NCBI GenBank assembly: GCA_003453835.1
Contig: DMMN01000183.1
Location: 445-15,487 of the forward strand
Length of the DNA: 15,043 nucleotides
DNA from: Bacteroidota bacterium
GTDB lineage: Bacteria > Bacteroidota > Ignavibacteria > UBA10030
Direction of reading: 5' to 3'
Position 1 is the first letter of the stretch, and every line of letters starts with the position of its first letter. This document shows positions 6,608-13,813 of this stretch, piece by piece. Below the pieces are notes generated by a model. The model had not been told where the DNA came from, ran no database searches, and saw only the letters and a program-made list of their open reading frames with translations. Position numbers and translations under genes: made by a program.

Positions 6608-8401
6608 TCATTTATTTGGCCGACGAGCGGCCTTGAGCTCGATCCCGTCGCCCCGTTTGAATGTCCCCGGAATCGTAACGGGGAGTTTCCCTCTTACCTC
6701 AGTTGCTCCAACGAGTGCCCTCCCAACCGCCTCTTCTGCCTTTCTGTTCCCGGTATAAGGAGTTATTATGACGTCCGTCATCGGAACTTTGGCGAGAATG
6801 TATGGGTCGCCGAACGCGATCGTCACCACCGGCTTCCGCATCCTCTGTATGCGGCTTAGAAATTCCTGCACCTGTTTTGAGAATCCCAGACGTCCTTTCC
6901 ACGAGCCGACGGAAAGATACACACCGACCACGACGATGTCGGATCGGCCAAAACTTTTGGCAATGCGCTGGACGGCCTCGCTCCCCGACTCATTCGAAAG
7001 TCTGGAAAGCGTAACGGATCCAACGTGCGACTCAAGAACGCCGGCGAGCCCTTCGCCGATCTCCGTATTCGGCTCATCGGTCACTGTAACGATGTGGACG
7101 CGGGAGTTCTTTGAGAGAGGCAGAACTTTATTCCGATTTCGAAGCACCGTGACTGACGCGCTGAAGATCGAATCTGCAATTGCCTCGGACTCGGGCGACG
7201 CCACTTCGCTGGAGATGTTCTCGGTCCTCACGAATCTGGTCTTATCCAACCCTACCCAAGCTTTGGCGGCAAGGATTCTTCGGACCGACTCGTTCATACG
7301 CTCTGTGCTGATGCGACCAGACTTCACTGCCGAAAGGACGCCGTGATATGCCTCGTCGAAATCGGAGGGAACAAGAATGGCATCCGCACCCGCCTCGATG
7401 GCACGCACGGCCGCATCACCCGCGCGGAAGTGATCCGTAATGCCTTGCATGGTCATCCCGTCGGTTATCACAATACCTCCGAATTTAAGCCTTCCCCGGA
7501 GCAATGTTGTGATAATCATCGGAGAGAGTGTCGCGGGGCGCTTCACCGAATCGATCTTTGGCAGCGCAATGTGCGCCGTCATCACCGCCTTGACGCCCGC
7601 TTCAATGCCGGCCCGGAACGGCACGAACTCGGTCGACTCGAGCCTCTTCAGATCGAACGGCAGTATGGGCAGCTTCATATGTGTGTCTTCTTCCGTGTCG
7701 CCATGACCGGGAAAATGCTTGAGCGTTCCGATCATTCGACTATCCTGCAGCCCGCGGACATACGCCTCCACCATCGTTGCCACGAGAGCCGGGTCCTCCC
7801 CGAATGATCGCGTGTTGATGATCGGGTTATTCGGGTTGTTGTTGACATCCGCGACAGGAGAATTTGTCCAGTGAATGCCGACTGCGCGCGATTCCCGTGC
7901 CGTGATGCGTCCGAATTCATACGCAAAGCGTGGACTGCCCGTTGCTCCGATTGCCATTTGGGATGGAAACGGCGTGCCGCCGCCGTGGACGAAGCGCGGT
8001 AACTCCGGCGCCCGGCCCCGAGGCCGGCGATACGGATGAAAGAACCACAGTCCTCCTTCCAGATCACCGTTGAAGAGTAACGGGATTTTGGATTCTCGTT
8101 GAAGCGCATTTGTCGTCAACGCGATATCTGCGACCGTCCCACCCGCGATCACGAATCCCCCGACGTGGTAGGTATGAACAAACTCCCGGGCAAGCCGTGC
8201 ATTCGGGCTCTCTTTATGAGAATAGACGGCAATGAGATCCGCAATGAAGAGCTGGCCCACCTTCTCCTCGATGGAGAGAGATGAGAGGGTCGACTCAACC
8301 CAGCCGCTGTTCTGCGCACGCGTGGACATAGTGGCACTCAGTAGGAGAATGATTGAGAGAACCTGTCTTAACGAAACGTAACCGCTCAGCGTTCTGAACA
8401 A
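6608..8401 (-). CDS. Secreted glycoside hydrolase family 3 enzyme, beta-N-acetylhexosaminidase (NagZ-like) type
   Basis: An exported GH3 beta-glycosidase, about 597 residues from the TTG at 8401. Motifs: SIEEKVGQLFIADL, FNGDLEGGLWFF, FPSQMAIGATGS, and the two signatures LKHFPGHGDTEEDTH (227-241), supplying the His/Asp dyad typical of N-acetylglucosaminidase-type GH3, and VITDGMTMQGI with nucleophile Asp314. A second alpha/beta domain with an ITVLRN-like segment (ASVTVLRNRNKVLPLS) follows, so it is longer than single-domain cytoplasmic NagZ. The signal sequence VLSIILLLSATMSTRAQ suggests cleavage after TRA. The start is doubtful: the frame is open back to 8566 without protein-like sense, while an ATG at 8424 would give a better signal peptide (MVKKK...) if a run of nine A had eight. 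Likely acts on amino-sugar glycosides outside the cytoplasm. It comes 92 bases before the flavoprotein gene. Confidence 0.9.
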   Translation of the reverse strand: MFRTLSGYVSLRQVLSIILLLSATMSTRAQNSGWVESTLSSLSIEEKVGQLFIADLIAVYSHKESPNARLAREFVHTYHVGGFVIAGGTVADIALTTNALQRESKIPLLFNGDLEGGLWFFHPYRRPRGRAPELPRFVHGGGTPFPSQMAIGATGSPRFAYEFGRITARESRAVGIHWTNSPVADVNNNPNNPIINTRSFGEDPALVATMVEAYVRGLQDSRMIGTLKHFPGHGDTEEDTHMKLPILPFDLKRLESTEFVPFRAGIEAGVKAVMTAHIALPKIDSVKRPATLSPMIITTLLRGRLKFGGIVITDGMTMQGITDHFRAGDAAVRAIEAGADAILVPSDFDEAYHGVLSAVKSGRISTERMNESVRRILAAKAWVGLDKTRFVRTENISSEVASPESEAIADSIFSASVTVLRNRNKVLPLSKNSRVHIVTVTDEPNTEIGEGLAGVLESHVGSVTLSRLSNESGSEAVQRIAKSFGRSDIVVVGVYLSVGSWKGRLGFSKQVQEFLSRIQRMRKPVVTIAFGDPYILAKVPMTDVIITPYTGNRKAEEAVGRALVGATEVRGKLPVTIPGTFKRGDGIELKAARRPNK

Positions 8402-8409
8402 AGGAAGCT

Positions 8410-8418
8410 TTTTTTTTG
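8410..8418 (-). other. A9 homopolymer at the start of the GH3 gene, possible slippage or indel site
   Basis: The minus strand reads ATGGTC, nine A, then GCTTCC, with the ATG at 8424-8422. With eight A the ATG would be in frame with the GH3 enzyme and would begin MVKKKLPLFRTL, a lysine-rich signal-peptide start. With nine it is one base out. Either transcription slips here, or one A is an extra base in the assembly, or the true start is the TTG at 8401. Confidence 0.5.
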
Positions 8419-8454
8419 ACCATCGATGGCACACAGCCGGAGGCCCAAGAATGA

Positions 8455-8472
8455 CAAACGCGATAGCGTTTG
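8455..8472 (-). other. Perfect inverted repeat upstream of the GH3 gene
   Basis: CAAACGC, loop of four, GCGTTTG: a perfect seven-base stem within the roughly 160-base gap between the enolase-superfamily gene and the GH3 enzyme. No T-run follows it in the transcription direction, so it reads better as an operator-like dyad or an mRNA structure than as an intrinsic terminator. Confidence 0.45.
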
Positions 8473-8498
8473 ACAAGTTAGAAGTACGGCTTCGCCAT

Positions 8499-8524
8499 GC
8501 CCGCCCGAACGCCGCAAGGCGGGC
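8499..8524 (-). other. GC-rich hairpin after the enolase-superfamily gene
   Basis: GCCCGCC at 8499-8505 pairs with GGCGGGC at 8518-8524 around a 12-base loop, 39 bases after the end of the enolase-superfamily gene (8563). It could protect the 3' end of the upstream mRNA or weaken read-through. It lacks the U-tract of a standard terminator. Confidence 0.35.
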
Positions 8525-8562
8525 GAGCGTGGTCAAATAACCGAGTAGTTGCGGCTGTACGT

Positions 8563-9663
8563 TCAATACGTTTCTTCCCGCACTCTGTAGGCTGCAACTT
8601 TCTTCTGATCAAGCTTGTACGAGTTTCCGATTCCTTCCGGGATTTGGATAATTCCATCCCGCACCTCCAGCAAGGGCTCGATGAGATCATCGACAAACCA
8701 TCGTTTGGATGATTCCACATCTGTGGGGAAGTGGAAATTCGGAAGTGTTGAGAGATGGAGGGTCTGCGCGCCGCCGATGCCAAGCTCAGGCATCGTCCCT
8801 CCCCAAACCGGTATGCCGGCCTGTGAGCAGAGATCGTGCATCTCCTTAGCATGCTTCAATCCTCCGACTCTCTGAATCTTGATATTCACGATCCTGCAAC
8901 TTCCGAACTCGATTGCCTTGCGGAGCGTTCGGAGATCTGTCGCACTCTCGTCGAGACAGATCGGCGTGCTCATCATTGCCTGAAGTGTCGCATGTCCCTC
9001 CAGGTCCCCCTTCGGCAACGGTTGCTCGATCATCATCATCTCGAAATCATCAAGCGCTTTGAGATGATCAACATCGTTTCGGGAGTAGGCACAATTTGCG
9101 TCCGCCATCAGTTTGAGCCGTCCAAATTCCCCCCGCACGGCAAGGAGCGGTTCAACATCCCACCCCGGTTGAATCTTGACCTTCACTCGCTTGTAACCTT
9201 CGACGAGGTACCGCTCAATCGCTGCGAGGAGCGCGCCCACAGAGGGATAGATTCCGACGGCAAGACCGGATTCAACGTTGATGCGCTCACCTCCCAGAAG
9301 TTTATGGAGAGGAAGCCCCCGCTTCTGCGCTTCGAGATCCCAGAAGGCGGTCTCGACACCTGCCCTTGCGAAGGAATTCCCGGGAACGCCGTCGAAAATG
9401 GCATTGACGTGTTCGATGGAATCCGGGCCGCTCAAGCGAATCCGGGGGATGAGTTCTTCCGTTAGACAGTTCCACGTCGACTCCGGCGTATCGTCCGAAT
9501 AAAATCCTCCTGACATGGGAGAGGCTTCACCGTAGCCGATGAGACCTTCACTGTGTACGCCGATGATGATCGCGTCTTTCTCGCTCACCTCGCCATTGCT
9601 GATCTTGAACGGCTCAACAAGCGGAATCCGTACGTGCGTGAGCGTAATGCGGTCGATCTTCAT
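8563..9663 (-). CDS. Enolase-superfamily enzyme, N-succinylamino acid racemase / o-succinylbenzoate synthase-like
   Basis: A 366-residue enolase-superfamily protein of the muconate-lactonizing subgroup. Catalytic set: KVK (Lys161, Lys163), metal ligands Asp188 (MADANCAY), Glu213 (IEQPLPKGD) and Asp238 (CLDES), and the opposite base Lys262 (NIKIQRVGG). The order and the C-terminal HDLCSQAGIPVWGGTMPELG look like NSAR/OSBS enzymes (MenC2 type), which racemise N-acylamino acids or dehydrate SHCHC in menaquinone synthesis. Differences: family GGMLExGIGR is GGTMPELGIGG here, and KxGRVGG is KIQRVGG, so the substrate may differ. No other men genes are present, favouring an N-acyl or acidic substrate. 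The ATG at 9663 overlaps the preceding stop as ATGA; the frame open to 9882 upstream is inside that gene. An M20 deacylase downstream fits an N-acyl route. Confidence 0.85.
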   Translation of the reverse strand: MKIDRITLTHVRIPLVEPFKISNGEVSEKDAIIIGVHSEGLIGYGEASPMSGGFYSDDTPESTWNCLTEELIPRIRLSGPDSIEHVNAIFDGVPGNSFARAGVETAFWDLEAQKRGLPLHKLLGGERINVESGLAVGIYPSVGALLAAIERYLVEGYKRVKVKIQPGWDVEPLLAVRGEFGRLKLMADANCAYSRNDVDHLKALDDFEMMMIEQPLPKGDLEGHATLQAMMSTPICLDESATDLRTLRKAIEFGSCRIVNIKIQRVGGLKHAKEMHDLCSQAGIPVWGGTMPELGIGGAQTLHLSTLPNFHFPTDVESSKRWFVDDLIEPLLEVRDGIIQIPEGIGNSYKLDQKKVAAYRVREETY

Positions 9664-10556
9664 TTGTTGCGAACCGTGTTCCTCAGTTCCCCGATCTTCT
9701 CGATTCGACAGCTCACCGTGTCGCCGTCTTTGATGGGGCCTATGCCCTCCGGCGTGCCCGTCGAGATCACGTCGCCCGGCTCGAGGGTGATGAATTTCGA
9801 AATGAATTCGATGATCGTCGGGATATCGAAGACGAGGTCGCGCGTGTTCGCCCGTTGTCTGATCTTCCCGTTGACCCGGCACTCGATGTTGACGTGCACC
9901 GGAGGTTTCATATCGTCCGTAGTGACGAGCCAGGGACCGAGCGGCGTGAACGTGTCGTAGCTCTTCGACCGAAACCAGGGATGTTGATTGACAAGATCGT
10001 TCGTTTGTTGATCGCGCGCGGTGACGTCGTTGACAATCGTGTACCCGGCAACGTAGTTGTACGCGTCCTTCTTCTTTACTTCCGCTGCGCGGCGGCCGAT
10101 GACAACGGCGAGCTCAACCTCATGATCCATTCTTCCCAAGCCACGCGGGAGCAACACGGTTTCGTTCGGACCCACAACGGAAGATCCGGCTTTTGAAAAG
10201 AGGATTGGCTCTTTGGGAACTTTGAAATTGCCCTCCTTTGCGTGCAGCACATAGTTGAGCCCCAGTGCGATGATCTTCGGAGGGCGCAGGATCGGCGCTT
10301 TCAGCACGGTCTCTTTGCCGATGACGTACCGGCCTTCGAGCTTGTGCTGTTTGAGGAACTGCAGCACAGCTTTGAACTCGGCCGGATCGAACCGTTCATC
10401 TTCCAGCAATTGAAGGATGGTTGTTGTCGGCTCGACGACAACATTGTGTGTAATGGATGTATACGTCGCTTCTGCATCGGTATAGTTGATCCATCGGCCA
10501 TCATGCTCGACACCAATACAATATCCTTGCGCATCTTCGAATTGTGCAACGTTCAT
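9660..10556 (-). CDS. Fumarylacetoacetate hydrolase (FAH) family protein
   Basis: A 298-residue FAH-superfamily enzyme; members hydrolyse or decarboxylate acylpyruvates and handle 2-oxo-3-deoxy sugar-acid intermediates. The N-terminal cap (1-90) is followed by the FAH core: ALGLNYVLHAKE (97-108), the metal triad Glu146 and Glu148 (MDHEVELAVVIG) and Asp177 (IVNDVTARDQQ), then KSYDTFTPLGPWLV (198-211), and near the C-terminus ISTGTPEGIGP. All expected catalytic landmarks are present, so it should be active with Mg or Mn. A GAGG with an eight-base spacer lies in the end of the ferritin-like gene, which stops four bases upstream, and the downstream enolase-superfamily gene overlaps its stop. Being paired with an enolase-fold enzyme and a Gfo/Idh dehydrogenase recalls sugar-acid degradation. 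The actual substrate is unknown. Confidence 0.9.
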   Translation of the reverse strand: MNVAQFEDAQGYCIGVEHDGRWINYTDAEATYTSITHNVVVEPTTTILQLLEDERFDPAEFKAVLQFLKQHKLEGRYVIGKETVLKAPILRPPKIIALGLNYVLHAKEGNFKVPKEPILFSKAGSSVVGPNETVLLPRGLGRMDHEVELAVVIGRRAAEVKKKDAYNYVAGYTIVNDVTARDQQTNDLVNQHPWFRSKSYDTFTPLGPWLVTTDDMKPPVHVNIECRVNGKIRQRANTRDLVFDIPTIIEFISKFITLEPGDVISTGTPEGIGPIKDGDTVSCRIEKIGELRNTVRNK

Positions 10557-10560
10557 TGGT

Positions 10561-11793
10561 CTAGCCTCGTTGTTCGTTTCCGGCGTTGATGGTTTCTTTG
10601 AAATACACGCCCACCGGATGTTGCTCCGCCAGCACCTGGTCCGGATAGGAGAGCACGCGCGCGCGGCGCTCCGGATCGTTCTTCGTCAGCTCATCAATCC
10701 AGTGAACACCATACAGGACGTGATTGACCTCATCGGCGAGCAAAAACTCAACGAGCTGCTGCGAACGCGCGTCCCCCGTCTTGTTGGCCTTCGCGATCCA
10801 ATCGCGAAGATGCTTGCAGCTTTCGCTCTCGAAGGTCATGTTGGACAGTGCGAGCCGCTCGAGTGGATCGGGCCTGTTCACATCCTGCTCCCACCCGAAG
10901 CAACTTGTGGGAAACATGCCGACGTGGCCCCCCAACTCTTCGAGCCTGCGTTGCACAATTTCCGCATGCCGCGCTTCATCCCACGCCTGCCGGGCCATAT
11001 CCATTTTCATTTGCCACGGGATATCGGGGAAGTCGGACAGGATTCTCCCCATTCGCTCGACCGTAATAAACTCGCTGTTGAGCAAGTCATGGAGCAGGTG
11101 CAGCTTGCCTTCCTGCGTGTCGAACGACCAGTTCTTCTCGGTAAATTCACTTGGACTTTTCATGAGATTCCACCGGGAGTCCCGGGCCGGCAGCTTGCTG
11201 TAAGAATAGATTTTCTTGAACGAATATGTCCCCGGCGTTTTTCCCTCGCCCCAGACGCCGCCGGATTGTTGAAGCCGACGTGCGAGATCTTCCTGCCATG
11301 CATCGGCTTCGTCCTCGCGCTTTGAGGCGGCCGTCAATCTCACAACGATATTCTCCCCCCATTCCACATGATCTTGCTCTTCATCGGCAATGTGACGAAG
11401 GATGTAGGCAGTCGGTTCATCGGCCGGCAACTCCAAATGCTCGAGATGATGGCGATAGCTTTCAACAAGGGATGGTTTAATGATCCGATAAAGCCCAACC
11501 ATCCGGAGCAACTCATCCGAGTTGTTCCAGATCTTCTCCAAGAGACGGACGAAGTCGTCGCTGGGAGTAATCGACTGATGTCGGCCGGATCGCCCCTTAA
11601 GCTCCGGTATGCGTCTTCCCAGAAGATCCGCGTGCACGGAATCTTGAAACATCTGCCGGCCGAAGCCGATCTTGATGTCAGGATCAATCATCGTATACGC
11701 CCAGCCCCCCATCAACTCCATGCACTCCGTCTCGACATATCGGTACTTGCCGAGCTGATCGAGGTTTTCTCGAACCGAAAATGTGTGTGCCAT
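10561..11793 (-). CDS. Two-domain ferritin-like (DUF455-like C-terminal) putative di-iron protein
   Basis: A 410-residue protein made of two successive four-helix ferritin-like halves. Half 1 (about 10-155): Glu21/Glu23 (YVETECMELMGGWAY), DSVH (Asp51, His54) and EEQDH (Glu139, His142). Half 2 (about 225-372): Glu241 (NSEFITVE), WDEARH (Glu273, His276), FESES (Glu322/324) and DEVNH (Glu355, His358), a full di-iron set E, ExxH, E, ExxH. Half 2 with DFPDIPWQMKMDMARQAWDE and RRLEELGGH resembles DUF455. Fold members include ferritins, di-iron oxygenases and hydroxylases; the function of DUF455 proteins is not established to my knowledge. No ferritin-type oligomer features can be judged. A strong AGGAGGAGG lies just before its ATG. 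Its place between an NAD(P)-dependent oxidoreductase and a FAH-family enzyme suggests a catalytic role, an inference only. Confidence 0.8.
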   Translation of the reverse strand: MAHTFSVRENLDQLGKYRYVETECMELMGGWAYTMIDPDIKIGFGRQMFQDSVHADLLGRRIPELKGRSGRHQSITPSDDFVRLLEKIWNNSDELLRMVGLYRIIKPSLVESYRHHLEHLELPADEPTAYILRHIADEEQDHVEWGENIVVRLTAASKREDEADAWQEDLARRLQQSGGVWGEGKTPGTYSFKKIYSYSKLPARDSRWNLMKSPSEFTEKNWSFDTQEGKLHLLHDLLNSEFITVERMGRILSDFPDIPWQMKMDMARQAWDEARHAEIVQRRLEELGGHVGMFPTSCFGWEQDVNRPDPLERLALSNMTFESESCKHLRDWIAKANKTGDARSQQLVEFLLADEVNHVLYGVHWIDELTKNDPERRARVLSYPDQVLAEQHPVGVYFKETINAGNEQRG

Positions 11794-11799
11794 GCTTTT

Positions 11800-11808
11800 C
11801 CTCCTCCT
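11800..11808 (-). promoter_or_regulatory. Strong Shine-Dalgarno site of the ferritin-like gene
   Basis: AGGAGGAGG lies six bases before ATG 11793-11791, between the TAG stop of the upstream oxidoreductase gene and the start. It is the best ribosome-binding site seen in the window and fixes this start; it implies strong translation of the ferritin-like protein. Confidence 0.8.
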
Positions 11809-12933
11809 CTACACGCGAATCCAGCTTTTTGTCTCCACAGACTTGTAGATAGATTCCATCAAGTGGTGTAACTTGAGGGCGTCGCGGAAATCCGGCGACG
11901 GTCTCTTGTCGTTGACGACGCAATCGAGAAAGTGATGGAGCGCCGCAACGTGCGAGCGCACCCACCCCATGGTGAACTTGGGTGCAGGCATCGCGGCCGG
12001 CGGCGGATACTTCTGCACGGTACTGATCTTTTTGAATCCCTGGGCTCCTTTCGGCTCCCGCGCGTCGAACGCCAGCAGCTCGTTTGGCTGCATCAAGTTG
12101 AAGGCAAGCGCTCCATACTGACCGTGGATTTCGAACCGCATCTCGTCTTCGGCGCCCGTGGCAACGCGTGACATCTCCGCCGTTCCGATTGCTCCGTTCT
12201 TGAACCTGAGCAGCGTTGTAATGGCGTCCTCAACCTCGACCTTTCCGAGTTTGCCAGGATCTTCCGGCAAGGGGCGCTCCTTGAAGAAGGTCTCCATCGT
12301 CGCCGTGACTTCATCCACGTCCCCCACAAGATGATGGATCATGTCGAGGAGATGCGGCCCAAGATCGACCAGCACGCCGCCGCCGATGACGTCTTTCTGC
12401 ATGCGCCATTCGCGCGGTCGTTTCGGATCGATGTAGCCGGCATGTAAATAGACTCCGCGGAAATGGAAGACACGACCGACGAATCCGGCGTCGACGAGCT
12501 CTTTCGCTTTCATGATGGCCGGGATGAACCGATATTCGGCCGTGATTTGATGCTTTAGCCCGGACTCCTCGGCGACTTCGACGATCTCCTTCGCTTCCGT
12601 TTCGTTGAACGCAAGCGGCTTTTCGCAGTAGACATGCTTCCCGTTCCGGAGAGCGGCAAGCACCGCCTCCTTGTGCATCTTGTTGGGGGTGCAGATGTTG
12701 ACCACATCGATATCGTTTCTTGTGACAAGATCGTGAACGTTCGTTGTCGACGATTCGAAACCGGCCTGCTCGACTCCCTTTCTTGCCAGCGTCTCGTTCG
12801 TGTCGCAGACGCACTTCAGCTTGACGGTGCACGGATGGCCGTCGTAATACATTGGGATGGAGCGGTAGGCGTACGCATGTATCCGCCCCATCTGGCCGAA
12901 TCCCACAATGCCGACGCGAATTTCCTTTTGCAT
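11809..12933 (-). CDS. Gfo/Idh/MocA-family NAD(P)-dependent oxidoreductase
   Basis: A 374-residue dehydrogenase of the Gfo/Idh/MocA family, acting on sugars, inositols or related polyols. The Rossmann glycine motif GIVGFGQMGRIHA is at 8-20, CTPNKMH at 81-87, and the family EKP motif CEKPLA at 103-108 with Lys105. The catalytic segment GGGVLVDLGPHLLDMIHHLV at 184-203 supplies Asp190 and His194. The C-terminal beta-sheet domain is complete to SWIRV, so the length is normal. A GGGGAA precedes the ATG, which sits one base after the TAA of the aldolase gene, and 15 bases separate its stop from the next start. It probably oxidises a sugar or sugar derivative released by the upstream mannosidase. 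The exact substrate cannot be read from sequence. Confidence 0.92.
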   Translation of the reverse strand: MQKEIRVGIVGFGQMGRIHAYAYRSIPMYYDGHPCTVKLKCVCDTNETLARKGVEQAGFESSTTNVHDLVTRNDIDVVNICTPNKMHKEAVLAALRNGKHVYCEKPLAFNETEAKEIVEVAEESGLKHQITAEYRFIPAIMKAKELVDAGFVGRVFHFRGVYLHAGYIDPKRPREWRMQKDVIGGGVLVDLGPHLLDMIHHLVGDVDEVTATMETFFKERPLPEDPGKLGKVEVEDAITTLLRFKNGAIGTAEMSRVATGAEDEMRFEIHGQYGALAFNLMQPNELLAFDAREPKGAQGFKKISTVQKYPPPAAMPAPKFTMGWVRSHVAALHHFLDCVVNDKRPSPDFRDALKLHHLMESIYKSVETKSWIRV

Positions 12934-12934
12934 G

Positions 12935-13765
12935 TTATTTCCCCAGAAGGTTCAGACTTTTGGCGACGCTATGCCGCTCGTGCACAATTGCGGCAAGAGC
13001 ACGCAGAATCTTTGCCGGATTCCTGTGCTGCCACACGTTGCGCCCGAACACGATTCCCTTTGCTCCGCGTTCCATCGCATTCTTTACCATCTGCAGTATT
13101 TCTTTGTCGGAATCCATCTTCGGGCCGCCGCGCACAAGAATCGGCACGGTGGCAATTCCGACAAGCTCTTCGAACTGTTTGCCGGACTCGGGATAGTCGG
13201 CCTTGATGACATCGGCTCCGATCTCCGAGGCCATCCGAACGATGAGTTTCATGATGTCGAAATCGCGGACGACGTTTGCACCCTTCTGAATTGCCAGCGG
13301 CTCGACGATAAAGGGAATTCCATGCTTACGAGCTTCCGAGCCAATTACTGCAAGTGTCCGGAGATTATCCGCCTCTTGCGCATCGGTATCATACCCGGCG
13401 AACAGGAACGTTACGACTGCATCTGCCCCGAGCTGGATCGCGTCTTTCACGGAAGCGACGTGCGTATAATAGCCTTCCTTCGGCCCAGGCTTCTTGCGCC
13501 AGATGTTTGTGGCGTCGAGACGTATGACAACCCCGGGTTTGTCCTTGCCATGGAATTTCCGGAGATTGGCGCGAGCAATGCCCGGCGTCATCTGGATCGC
13601 ATCCGGACGACCTTGGAGAAGCGTGTCAATTGCCTCGCCCGGATGCTCAACCCCGGGAAGCGGACCGATGAAGAGTCCATGGTCAATGGCAACGACGATG
13701 CCGTTGCCGGTTTCAGGATTCAGGATCCTTGATAGCCTGAGTTGTGAGCCGGTTGATGCGGACAT
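12935..13765 (-). CDS. Class I aldolase, LsrF/FbaB (DeoC-superfamily) type
   Basis: A 276-residue Schiff-base aldolase of the archaeal-type class I fructose-bisphosphate aldolase family, which includes FbaB, LsrF and aminodideoxyheptulosonate synthase. Landmarks: VVAIDHGLFIGP with Asp28, GRPDAIQMTPG (52-62), the lysine VIKADYP with Schiff-base Lys188, VPILVRGGP (207-215) for phosphate binding, and IVFGRNVWQHRNP (238-250), a hallmark of this family. The ATG at 13765 follows GGGGA with a five-base spacer; a TTG at 13777 would place the start over its own ribosome site and is disfavoured. It is 48 bases after the mannosidase stop and one base before the oxidoreductase start. With the PfkB-type kinase at 757-1686 it could make a phosphorylate-and-split route for a ketose phosphate. 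Confidence 0.9.
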   Translation of the reverse strand: MSASTGSQLRLSRILNPETGNGIVVAIDHGLFIGPLPGVEHPGEAIDTLLQGRPDAIQMTPGIARANLRKFHGKDKPGVVIRLDATNIWRKKPGPKEGYYTHVASVKDAIQLGADAVVTFLFAGYDTDAQEADNLRTLAVIGSEARKHGIPFIVEPLAIQKGANVVRDFDIMKLIVRMASEIGADVIKADYPESGKQFEELVGIATVPILVRGGPKMDSDKEILQMVKNAMERGAKGIVFGRNVWQHRNPAKILRALAAIVHERHSVAKSLNLLGK

Positions 13766-13813
13766 ATCGTTCCCCAAGATTCTAAAATGAAACGGTCGGT
13801 TGACCCAAGCAGT

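Noticed and set aside
8425..8566. Upstream extension of the GH3 frame to a TTG at 8566
   Set aside because: It reads through two hairpins and lacks protein-like sense; the signal peptide begins much later.
9664..9882. Upstream extension of the enolase-superfamily frame
   Set aside because: The extra residues are Arg/His-rich, lie inside the FAH-family gene, and MKIDRITLTHVRIPL at 9663 is the normal family start with an ATGA overlap.
10486..11325. Plus-strand open frame of 279 codons
   Set aside because: Antisense shadow of the ferritin-like and FAH-family genes; no motif and no ribosome site.
12908..13732. Plus-strand open frame of 274 codons
   Set aside because: Antisense to the class I aldolase, whose Schiff-base and phosphate motifs are intact.
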